NCBI GenBank assembly: GCA_032433765.1
Contig: JAVIAB010000160.1
Coordinates: 34,207,702 to 34,271,701, forward strand
Length of the DNA stretch: 64,000 nt
DNA from: Megaustenia siamemsis
Lineage: Eukaryota; Mollusca; Gastropoda; Stylommatophora; Ariophantidae
Direction: 5' to 3'
The notes under the pieces are model-generated. The model saw only the letters and a program-made list of their open reading frames with translations. It searched no databases and was not told where the DNA came from. Shown piece after piece: positions 55,531 through 64,000 of the stretch (the stretch's first letter is position 1; each line of letters begins with the position of its first letter). Made by a program: the position numbers and the translations under genes.

Positions 55531-55980
55531 TAAAGCCACCAGGAGAGCACTGATTGAGGGTAAAGCCACCAGGAGAACGCGAATTAAGGGTAAAGCCACC
55601 AGGAGAGCACGGATTGAAGTAAAGCCATCAGGAGAGCACGAATAAAGGGTAAAGCCACCAGGAGAGCATGGATTGAGGGTAAAGCCACCAGGAGAGCACG
55701 AATTAAATGTAAAGCCATCAGGAGAGCACGGATTGAGGGTAAAGCCACCAGGAGAGCACGAATTAAGGGTAAAACCACCTGGAGAGCACGGATTGAGGGT
55801 AAAGCCACCTGGAGAGCACAGATTGAGGGTAAAGCCATCAGGAGAGCACGAATTAAGGGTAAAGACACCAGTAGAGCACGGATTGGAGGTAAAGCCATCA
55901 GGAGAGCACGAATTAAGGGTAAAGCCATCAGGAGAGCACGGATTGAGGGTAATGCCATCAGGAGAGCACGATTTCGAAGT
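55531..55980. repeat. 30-bp minisatellite, 15 units, 181 bp from GPCR exon 1 donor
   Basis: The unit is TAAAGCCACCAGGAGAGCAC GAATTAAGGG. Alternating GAATTAAGGG and GGATTGAGGG endings suggest that a 60-bp dimer was also amplified. Because 30 is a multiple of 3, both strands stay open; no coding role is implied. Confidence 0.95.
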
Positions 55981-55989
55981 GAAAAATTC

Positions 55990-56065
55990 ATAACGCTTGT
56001 GATGGTATTCGAACCCGAGAGCTTCACATCCAAAGTCTAGACTCTAGACCACCCAGCTCCTATTT
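55990..56065 (-). repeat. tRNA-like SINE head
   Basis: Minus strand: AGGAGCTGGGTGGTCTAGAG as A-box region and CTCGGGTTCGAATACC as B box. It lies between the 30-bp array and the exon 1 donor. Confidence 0.65.
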
Positions 56066-56160
56066 GAACATATAAAGACTAAGACATTAGTCTTGAGCTA
56101 AAGTGTTTATTTAGTTTTTTTTTTTATTATTGTATGTAACTGGACGCTTCAATACATTAC

Positions 56161-58332
56161 CTGTAAAGCGATTAGCGTGACGGCCATTAGCAACTGCGAG
56201 ACAGGGCTAATGAACCGAGGGCGCTGTTTGCCTTTGGTGCCGCTCTGAAATATCCGGAAGATTCGAACTGCTTTGACCAACAACGGGGAGTATAGCCATG
56301 TGAAGCTCAGGCAGAACAGGAAGTAGAGAGCGCTGCATGTCATGTGATTCGGCGTCGACTGAAAGCAAATTACAGTGATGTAGCCAACTAGGATAGCTAC
56401 CAGTTGAAGGAAACTGAGCTCTCTGCTGGCGGCTTTGATGACGCGAGCTTCCCTTAAGTAGATGTAAGCAATAATGACGGCGAGCGTACAAACAATGCCA
56501 GCCACACCAAGAACCACTAGAAACAAGGGTAACGTGCTAGTGAATGACGGGTAGGATACAGGGATGGCCACGCACGTTGTGAAGTTTGTGAGTGGATCAG
56601 GCCACGTGAACTGGGGACACACTTCACATTTGGGGATTTCAGGATCCCAAACCATTCGCTCATTTTCTCTACACGAACGACAATCCCAACAGCAATCCAA
56701 TTTCGAAGGAATCTTGAATTGTCCTTCTTTACAGGGGTAACTACAAATAGATTCAGGTATTGTATTCAACACAGAATTTGGAGCGTTAAAATATGTCCAC
56801 GATATATTTGAAAGTCCGACATACCTAATGCGCTTCGTTAATATACTATAGTAAGCTACAGTAATTTCTGAAAGTTTTCCTGTGAAGTTTCCATCTGAAG
56901 ACTTTGCTGGGAAGACCTGATTAATGCGGTATTCACTCATGACATCTCCGCGATCATCAAATTGAACTAAACCCGTGTATCCATCGAAGGAAATATTTAA
57001 AAGATACCTCAAGAGTGTTTCCCCTTTAATGCAATGTCTTACGCGATGTCCTCTAGCGTTGGGACACAGATCTTGGATAAGTTGATGAACTGAGTACCCC
57101 AATGCGAAGACAGAATCCAGAACATTTGATGTGCCTTCTGCAAATGTATAATCCTTAGTCAGGTCAGGAAGTGGTGTTGTTAAATTACACGTGTTATCTG
57201 CCAATGAACAGTTTGTAAGTAGCTCCCATGTTGGAGCCATCCATGGATTATTGGAATATGCTGGCACACGCGATCTAAAGTATTCATCAAATGACGGGAC
57301 ATATTTCGACAGCGGAGAAAACGTGAAACTTCCAGCCACCTCCGGTAAATAGTTCGAAAGATTTGAAACTAACCCTGACCATGCATCGCTTCCGATCCAG
57401 ATAAAATTACCCGCCGCTTTTAAATCGTGGATTTCTTTGAATAATTTAGTGGCCATATCCTGAAATATGAACAGTATAACCACTCTTGCACGAGAGAATT
57501 CGATTAAACCTTTTGCAATTTGTCTAAAGTTAGATTCCGTCTGGACCCTTCTAGAAGCAGCAATGCAGATTCCCTTTTTGGCGGCAATAGTTTGAATGTT
57601 GTCGAAAGCTGGGTCGCCGTAACTACCGGCACTGTACAAGACAGAGATATATGTCCAGTTCTGGTTTTCAATGAAAGTCAGCATTGCAGTTACTTGATGA
57701 ATATCTGGAGGTACAACTCGCAGGAAGTATCTGTAGTTTGTCTTGTCGCTAAGGGCATCGGTTGTGGCTTTGTAGGAGATAATTGGAATGCGAGCGATGG
57801 AGTAAAGAAGAGCTATAGCAATGCTTCTGTCGCTTCTATTGGGCCCGATCACTCCGATAACATCATAATGTCTGATTGCGTTTGGGTCAGATAGTGATGA
57901 AGGCTGAAGAACAGATGATATCGATGAATTGCAAATATTTGCGAAACAGGAATCGGCTGTCATTGGCAAAAACGACAACGATTGTGCCAGTGCTGTGTTA
58001 TCAGTATCACATTCATCAAGAATAACAAACCCAAGTGTGATGTTGGGCAGCATCCATGTACTGTTATTTATCGTTTCTACAGCGAATACAATAGCCTCCA
58101 TTCGTTGGATGACCGTAGTGGTTATTTTGAGTTTGTTGCATCGAATTACTGTGGTAGACGACGAGCTGTAGACGCCAATAAGGACTCCAATGTTAATGTC
58201 ACCCTTCCGAATGTAGGCCGTGTGGTTTAGCCCGGGGATAGCGTAGAATCCACCAAAATCTGCTGCCTGTTGTGAGACCATGTGAGCCAGCCACACAAAC
58301 ATCAAATAAGGACTTTTATTTTTCAACAGCAT
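56161..58332 (-). CDS. Class C GPCR (mGluR-like), exon 1: signal peptide to mid-TM4
   Basis: This is a 724-codon first coding exon. The ATG at 58332 opens a signal peptide (MLLKNKSPYLMFVWLAHMVS). Residues about 40-520 form the ligand-binding Venus flytrap. By motif alignment with mGluR1, R78 (IQRMEA), T188 (YKATT), D208 (VVPPD), Y236 (SYGD) and D318 (IGSDAW) are kept; Tyr74 and Ser186 are replaced by Thr and Lys. Residues 530-587 hold the nine-Cys domain (CSYPC, DCCWDCRSC, KCEVC, TTC). TM1 is about 601-626, TM2 638-657, TM3 664-690; TM4 starts at FISPVSQLLMAVTLIALQ. The donor CAG|GTAATG lies at 56161/56160. Spliced to exon 2, the protein is 897 residues, normal for the family. It is predicted to be a plasma-membrane receptor for an amino acid or similar ligand; glutamate is likely but not proven. 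Confidence 0.95.
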
Positions 58333-58439
58333 TATGCTGTGTGCTGTTGAGTTTATTACAAGCTGATACGTACAGCAAATTATTTGTAGATCAAAAGTAA
58401 ATGTCAGTAAATTAATTTCAGACCAGAGGCAACTTTTAG

Positions 58440-58862
58440 TAAATTATTTTCAGATAGTTGTAACTTCCAGTAATATTTTCAGATCAGTTGTAACTTCCAG
58501 TAATATTTTCAGATCTATTGTAACTTCCAGTAATATTTTCAGATCTATTGTAACTTCCAGTAATATTTTCAGATCTATTGTAACTTCCAGTAATATTTTC
58601 AGATCTATTGTAACTTAAAGTAAAATTTTCAGATCTATTGTAACTTTCAGTAATATTTTCAGATCTATTGTAACTTCCAGTAAAATTTTCAGATCTATTG
58701 TAACTTCCAGTAAAATTTTCAGATCTATTGTAACTTCCAGTAATATTTTCAGATCAGTTGTAACTTCCAGTAATATTTTCAGATCAGTTGTAACTTCCAG
58801 TAATATTTTCAGATCAGTTGTAACTTCCACTAATATTTTCAGATCTATTGTAACTTCTAGTA
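58440..58862. repeat. 30-bp minisatellite, 14 units, 108 bp upstream of GPCR ATG
   Basis: The unit is AGTAATATTTTCAGATCTAT TGTAACTTCC. TCTATTG and TCAGTTG variants form runs. It occupies the presumed promoter or 5' UTR of the receptor gene. Confidence 0.95.
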
Positions 58863-58997
58863 AATTATTTATTGTCTAGAATTAACAATATGAGCTATTT
58901 ATTTGTAGTGTAGCGGTAATGATGAGTTATTATCCTAAATTTATGACTAATTCGAAGTAAACTCTTGATAGTTTAGGGAGTAAATTTAAATATATTA

Positions 58998-59007
58998 TTC
59001 ATACTGT

Positions 59008-59045
<38 letters not shown>

Positions 59046-59345
59046 AGTACCACACCTGCTGGCGCGGGTGATCATGTTTCTCCGCAACTTTTGATCTCGA
59101 CAGCTATTTATCATTTCTTGTTGTTGACCTCTGCTAAAGCCATTCTCTTAAGCTGTCTGGTATCTTTTCTCTTTGCTTCCCTCTATCTCTTCGTCCCTCA
59201 ATGTTCCCAGTTGATTCAATATATTCCAGGTGTTCCCTTCTCATAACATGGCCAAAATATTTTGATTGTTTCTTCCTAATATTGGAAATGGACTCCCTCT
59301 TTGCTTTCCTCCTCTTTCAGAACGTTTTCATTATTGTACTCATAG
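58998..59345 (-). mobile_element. LINE family E 3' fragment with long (GAT)n tail
   Basis: The minus-strand end CACCCGCGCCAGCAGGTGTG GTACTTGATGATG is followed by about 15 GAT units (complement of 58998-59044). It is the third family E copy and has the longest tail. Confidence 0.8.
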
Positions 59346-60099
59346 ACGAAAGAAATAATCAACAAATTAATCAATTCAATTTCCGATTATTTATTTTTTA
59401 CGGCTGAATGCAATAGAGGGTCAAAGTGAAAATAAATAGACGTGGTGTATTTGTCTGCTTTCGCTTCTATTTGATAACTGAAATAGATCTTATGAATTCA
59501 CTCTGGACTGACGTCTGCTTACTCAGCCCCTCTCAACACAGGATATAGTCTGTACATGATTGATGACGTATCATGATTATACTGGTTAAACACACGTCCG
59601 GTCTATCCTATAGCAGTCGTCTCCGTCATACATGTACCTAACCTGGCTCTCAATTATCGAAATCTCAAAATAGTTGTTGTTACTCAAACATTAATCCTTT
59701 ATTTTAATAATGTATTTCCCCTAAAATCTCTTAATTAATTATTCTTCCTGTTTTGATATCGATTATTTGTCTTTAAATGTCGCCTATGTACTAACAAATA
59801 TTTCACTGATCACAGATAATATTGACAGTCAGTGTATGATGTTATAATCCTTAGATATACGCAGAAAGAAAAGAAAATAATTCTGGAAATATTGTTTACT
59901 TTTACGTAGAACATGTCTTATCGTTGCCTATGGGGGAAGGTAGTGCTGGAATCAATACATAAAGTAGAGATCTGCACTGATCCCTCATGGCTTCCATTCG
60001 TCTGTTTTTTCTCTCAGTGTTACGGCTGAAATAAATAGTCAAAGAAAATCTATTAATGGAAGAATAAAGGAACAGAAATATACTTTAAACAAATGAAAT
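59346..60099. other. Unassigned stretch
   Basis: No gene or repeat family was recognised upstream of the receptor gene. Confidence 0.4.
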
Positions 60100-60290
60100 A
60101 TAACCATCATCACCATAATTATTATATAATCATCATTAATATCATCATCACCATCATCATTGTCATCACTATCATCATTATCACCATTGTTTTTATCATA
60201 ATCACCACCGTCATTGTCACCATAATCTTCATCACCCTACCATCATCTTGATTGTCAGCATTACCACCATCAACATCATCATCACCACCG
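60100..60290. repeat. Degenerate ATC/ACC trinucleotide tract
   Basis: CATCATCACCATCATCATTGTC-type sequence, strongly biased and imperfect. It probably derives from a (GAT)n tail of the adjacent minus-strand LINE. Confidence 0.8.
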
Positions 60291-60545
60291 TTATTATCAT
60301 CACCCTTCCAGATGCTGTCACACAGGGTCGCATTCTATCTCGCCATAAGTGCCTCTTCTGAGGAAGGCTTTGAATCTCATAAAGAGGGTCAATGCCTGGT
60401 GTTCTTAACTCTCTTATCAGTGTTCTTATTAGCATCTCTCGAGGCGGGCCTCTTCTTTTTATGGTTTACCATCTTTCTTTGTGATCCCCCAATTGTGTTT
60501 CCTCATCACATGATCTCTGACATTTGTCATCCTTAGTTTCGTAAT
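60291..60545 (-). mobile_element. LINE family C-like diverged fragment
   Basis: Minus-strand pieces KKRPASREMLIRTLIRELRT, PGIDPLYEIQSL and HLWRDRMRP parallel RPRETLRRTLMREARAAGIG and NRDRWRDL of family C. Confidence 0.7.
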
Positions 60546-60577
60546 TCTAAGTGTGGTTGTATGATCATTTCGCTCGT

Positions 60578-60657
60578 TTGAGTTGTTTATCTTGAGTTGT
60601 TTATCTTGAGTTGTTTATCTTGAGTTGTTTATCTTGAGTTGTTTATCTTGAGTTGTT
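60578..60657. repeat. 14-bp tandem repeat, 6 units
   Basis: The unit is TTGAGTTGTTTATC; the array is perfect. Confidence 0.95.
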
Positions 60658-60664
60658 TCATACA

Positions 60665-60960
60665 ATCTAAAATGTCATCATCAGATTGCCTGTCCTTTGC
60701 AGAACGTTGCATTCACCACAGCCTATCTGAACGAATCTCTGTCTCTAGCCAAATCTCCCACTTCTTCTGTTGTCATGTTTGATGTCTTGAAACCACCTTT
60801 TTCTTGGTCTACTCATGATGCGTCTTCCAGAAACCATTCCTTCCATTATTGTTCTTTTCGCCCGCTGTGTATTTTGACGTGGCCAGAGTTGGCTGCCACG
60901 ATATCTCGGCAGTCTGAAATCAGTAGTTTGTCGTTTCTTTCTGATTGTTTCTGGCCACTT
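60665..60960 (-). mobile_element. LINE C-terminal fragment
   Basis: The minus strand includes MSRPRKRWFQDIKHDNRRSG, matching the GRPRKRW-D pattern of LINE ends, with stops. Confidence 0.6.
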
Positions 60961-62059
60961 AACACCTTAGGTCCCTGTTGTGTCATGATCCCGATACCAG
61001 GCCATTCCAGCTCCTGCCTTCAAGGTCGTTGTCAACAGAGTCAATCCTCTGCCCTTGCTACCAGCATATGTGTATACTATAAATATAGAAGGTAGACTTC
61101 CTTCCTTAACTTGTCTCCCGTTGTTTAGCCGGTCAGTCAAAGCCGTTTCCCGGGGGTTAGCGCTGCCGTACAGAAGCAGACGCAAGGAGCCATTCGTGGA
61201 CTTGATAGGAGCGCGGGAACCAAATAAGCTCCAGGACCATACCGGAGAATGTGGCTGCATCATGTCCAGAGGTATCTACACATCTCTACCCTACCCCCAA
61301 CTAAAATATGAAAACTAATAAATATTATTTTAGTCAAACAAAGAAAATAAACAAAGTTATTTATGTAGAACACGCAAATGTAGACATAAAACAGCGAGGG
61401 GGGACGGGGTGGAGATAATACGTAGATTAGATTAAGAACAGTACTCTGGTACTGTGATATAACTCTAGTACTGTGATCTAACTCTGGTACTGTGATCTAA
61501 CTCTGTGTTGATGAAAATGGATTCAAGATTATTTGTTCTATGTATCTGTTTAACTGGATATTTTTCAAACTGACATTTCAACAGCTTTATTTGTTATCTA
61601 AACATTCAAACATTGACACTTATCTCTGATATTACAAGTGACAACGTCTACTGCATTTTGTGTTGGTTATTCCGTCTCAGGCTGAAGAAGGCATATAGGG
61701 CAGAGAACTCTATGTCAGATGTTTCACTTCTCGGTCTTGTAGACTTCCGGTCAATATGGCGGATAGGCGTCAGGGATCCGTCGAGACACTGTCTGAAAAG
61801 TGTTCCTTGTTGCAGTTTCCTCATATTCCAAGTCCTGCTTGCTGTCGGAACTACCGAGTAGTGCTCTGTGCACATCGTGAGCGGTGTGATTCCTTCTGAT
61901 GGTGTTTCTATGTTCAGATTGCGTACGATGAATGATGATATCGTATGACGAAGGACAGTTCAAATGCGTTCACTGTCGGTGCTATAATACGCCTTATGTT
62001 TTTTGACGTGTGCTGTGGTTGCCACGATGGGGACTGCAACTGCCTATCTTTGTTTATAT
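60961..62059. other. Unassigned, less AT-rich stretch
   Basis: Open frames on both strands at 60967-61318 overlap and lack motifs. A 24-bp repeat (ACTCTGGTACTGTGATCTAA) occurs three times at 61440-61505. 61610-61960 has balanced composition and may be an old retroelement. Confidence 0.35.
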
Positions 62060-62150
62060 ATTCGATGAGATGTTAATTCGGATGAGTCCACTGGCACGGG
62101 CGGTTGAGCAATTATGGATTTACATTCGTTTGTAGTGATACCAGGGCTTT
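62060..62150 (-). repeat. Interspersed repeat R3
   Basis: Inverse of 52224-52298: the minus strand reads CCCTGGTATCACTACAAACG, then CCATAATTGCTC, CCCGTGCCAGTGGACTCATC, CGAATTAACATC. Confidence 0.65.
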
Positions 62151-62385
62151 CCAATAACCATAACCATAGGTCTTGTACCTCTTGTTCTTCTCTTTAGCAA
62201 ATAGCTGACACCTCGTTGTCATTGTTCATCTGCGACTTTCTTTTGGTCTTCCGTGTTTTCTCTTGCCACCCGGTGTCCACGTTAAAAACGTCTTCCCCGT
62301 AAAGAACTTATTACGCTTTCCTGTTCAGTTTCTTCACTTCACCTGCTGAACAGTCTCTCCAGTTGATAGGTAAGAGTCTTCGGAA

Positions 62386-63240
62386 TCATGTATTTCCAAG
62401 AAAAATAGTCTTTCTATTACTTGAACGGATTTCCAGCGCTTGCATTCGTGTCAACACGGGTATCCAACAAGGGGTTAACAGTATAAATTGTGTGTGGCTG
62501 TTAAGTATTTTTGATCTCCAAGTACATGTACATTTGTTAAAATCACTTAATGTTAATGCGATATGGGTTATAATTTCAGTTATGCTTCTATCTAGTGACA
62601 TTTTGTTCCCAAGGTAGGCGAGATAGATAACATTGTTTTTATGAGCTCTTTATTGAGTTTTATGTCAGGGGTGGTGTTGGTAAAATCAATAATTTGTTGC
62701 TTTTTTTTAAATCTTGACCTGGAGACCTTTTTGCCCTGCAAAGTGATACTGTCATCATTTAAGATTTCTGTTTCCGTACCAGGCATGTGTTTGGCGATGT
62801 TAAGCCTCTGATCAACCGCAGCGGCGATGTTAAGCCTCTGATCAACCGCAGCGGCGATGTTAAGCCTCTGATCAACCGCAGCGGCGATGTTAAGCCTCTG
62901 ATCAACCGCAGCGGCGATGTTAAGCATCTGATCAACCGCAGCGGCGATGTTAAGCCTCTGATCAACCGCAGCGGCGATGTTAAGCCTCTGATCAACCGCA
63001 GCGGCGATGTTAAGCATCTGATCAACCGCAGCGGCGATGTTAAGCCTCTGATCAACCGTCCATAGTAAGCATGAAACAACGTCCTCTATCTTGAACCGGA
63101 ACAGGAAGAACCTGTACCTATTTATGCCTATATAATATAAGCGGTATAATAAACAATAAGAAATAAACAAACAAAACATAGAAATGATATGAAGTATTTT
63201 TAACAACATGAAATTTATAATCATATCTGAGTAAAACACA
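62386..63240 (-). pseudogene. LINE reverse-transcriptase fragment holding a minisatellite
   Basis: Minus-strand pieces include AKHMPGTETEILNDDSITLQ, FTNTTPDIKLNKELIKTM and SITEIITHIALTLSDFNK. The order is LNxxAkhxGLxiNxxKTEVM then the 'YLGs.is.DG...EI..RI..A..aF' region of LINE reverse transcriptases, strongly decayed. The 30-bp array at 62793 lies inside the first block. Confidence 0.6.
62793..63058 (-). repeat. 30-bp minisatellite, 9 units, in frame in a LINE remnant
   Basis: The unit (minus strand) is GCTGCGGTTGATCAGAGGCTTAACATCGCC, encoding AAVDQRLNIA. Two units have ATGCTT, giving QMLN. Nearly perfect, so young. Confidence 0.95.
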
Positions 63241-63264
63241 TCAACGCTAAATATAAAAACATGT

Positions 63265-63450
63265 TATTGTTTTATGTACACAGCATTCTTGTACGGTGCA
63301 CAAACATGGACACTAAAAAAAATAGCCAAACAGAAGATATTTGAAACCTTTAGAGTGTGGATGTAAAGAGAAATGAGAAGAATTTGGCGGATAGAGAAGA
63401 AAACAAATATTTATGTTTTGAAACAATAAACGAGGAAAGAAATATTGAAT
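63265..63450 (+). mobile_element. LINE family D-like fragment
   Basis: Pieces FLYGAQTWTLKKIAKQKIFE and REMRRIWRIEKKTNIYVLK parallel LYGAETWTLDKKTEQKIE and RRIGRIGWKEKKTN. Confidence 0.7.
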
Positions 63451-63985
63451 CTCTCTCTGCTATCAAGACTAAATCAGAGTAGGATTCCAGACTCTCTCAT
63501 GAAGTCAGCTGTCTGTTTAAGCGATTCGATTGCCCCAAATAGTTTCTCTTCCAGGGAGGTGGGTGTGGACCACAATGCTCTTCTCAGGCCTATGTACTGG
63601 GGGCAATCCTGTAGAACATGTTTTGTAGTCATATTGTCCAGTGTACAGTGGCATAGGCTGGTTGTACCTATTTTGAGTTTGGTGAACATGTGATTCCTCA
63701 TTCTATTGTGGCCAGTGCGTAGGCGAAGTATGATGACTTGATCCCTCCTTGATAGTTGATGGTATCCGCCCCTCTCGTTATGCTTTGGGTTGTTCTCGCT
63801 TCCATTTTTCATGGTACTGACCTTTGAGGATGGATTTGGCTTCATCATAACTGAGCGGATGGTTATCTTGTGGTAATCTCCCTCCCTCTTTAGCTAATTT
63901 GACCGCGCATTCGTTCCCGTGTATACTACAGTGTGAATATAACTTAGAACAAGAGAAAAGAATATTTGTGGACATCTAAAGTTAT
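63440..63985 (-). pseudogene. LINE family A, RNase H end and C-terminus
   Basis: Minus strand from about 63960: HCSIHGNECAVKLAKEGGRL, LSYDEAKSILKGQYHEKWKR. A one-base insertion near 63790 (AACAACCC instead of AACACCC) breaks the frame, which continues as QLSRRDQVIILRLRTGHNRM and CHCTLDNMTTKHVLQDCPQY. The 3' tail is short (AGAGAGAG). The 5' end is truncated within RNase H. Confidence 0.88.
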
Positions 63986-64000
63986 ACAACAACCTACTGA

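Noticed and set aside
55584..56033. 149-codon minus-strand and 106-codon plus-strand frames with 10-residue repeats
   Set aside because: The 30-bp unit keeps all frames open; frames exist on both strands and run into a tRNA-like SINE.
57520..58230. Plus-strand frames opposite GPCR exon 1
   Set aside because: Shadow frames of the receptor exon with no motifs.
62787..63065. Plus-strand frame GDVKPLINRS repeats
   Set aside because: Antisense of the in-frame LINE repeat; a by-product of the 30-bp unit.

Overview
The window looks like nuclear DNA of an invertebrate animal, most likely a gastropod mollusc. The reasons are AT-rich sequence with spliced genes, tRNA-derived SINEs, many 5'-truncated LINEs, mariner and piggyBac transposases, and an unusual density of minisatellites. 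The species call is inference from family resemblance; no marker gene settles it.

Two host genes can be supported. On the + strand, the 3' part of a coiled-coil protein gene runs from 2735 to 23041. Its exons are at 2735-2833, about 4832-4897, probably 21052-21174 (a candidate alternative 3' end) and 22844-23041 (terminal exon with stop). The 5' end lies outside the window and the gene was not identified. On the - strand lies a complete two-exon class C GPCR related to metabotropic glutamate receptors. Exon 1 (58332-56161) carries the signal peptide, Venus flytrap, cysteine-rich domain and TM1 to mid-TM4. Exon 2 (45034-44513) carries the rest of TM4 to TM7 and a short tail. The 11.1-kb intron between them joins in phase 0 and is packed with mobile elements.

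Almost everything else is repeat. At least six LINE families were seen, called A to F here, nearly all as 5'-truncated fragments ending in a short tandem repeat: (AG)n for A, (GATA)n for C, (GAT/ATG)n for D and E. Two family C copies are almost identical and have clear target-site duplications, so that family moved recently. There are at least three tRNA-headed SINE families, several nested in one another. A mariner (25142-26471) has both inverted repeats but a broken transposase. A piggyBac C-terminal part (34325-35400) is broken by a 49-bp minisatellite. A 341-bp MITE (46663-47003) has about 85-bp inverted repeats.

Ten substantial minisatellites (units 20-49 bp) occur in 64 kb. Three arose inside coding sequence: the coiled-coil exon at 4890, the piggyBac at 34847 and a LINE reverse transcriptase at 62793. 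Two 30-bp arrays flank GPCR exon 1. One 34-bp array puts 12 sense AATAAA hexamers into an intron of the coiled-coil gene. The remaining stretches are AT-rich and show no recognisable gene.
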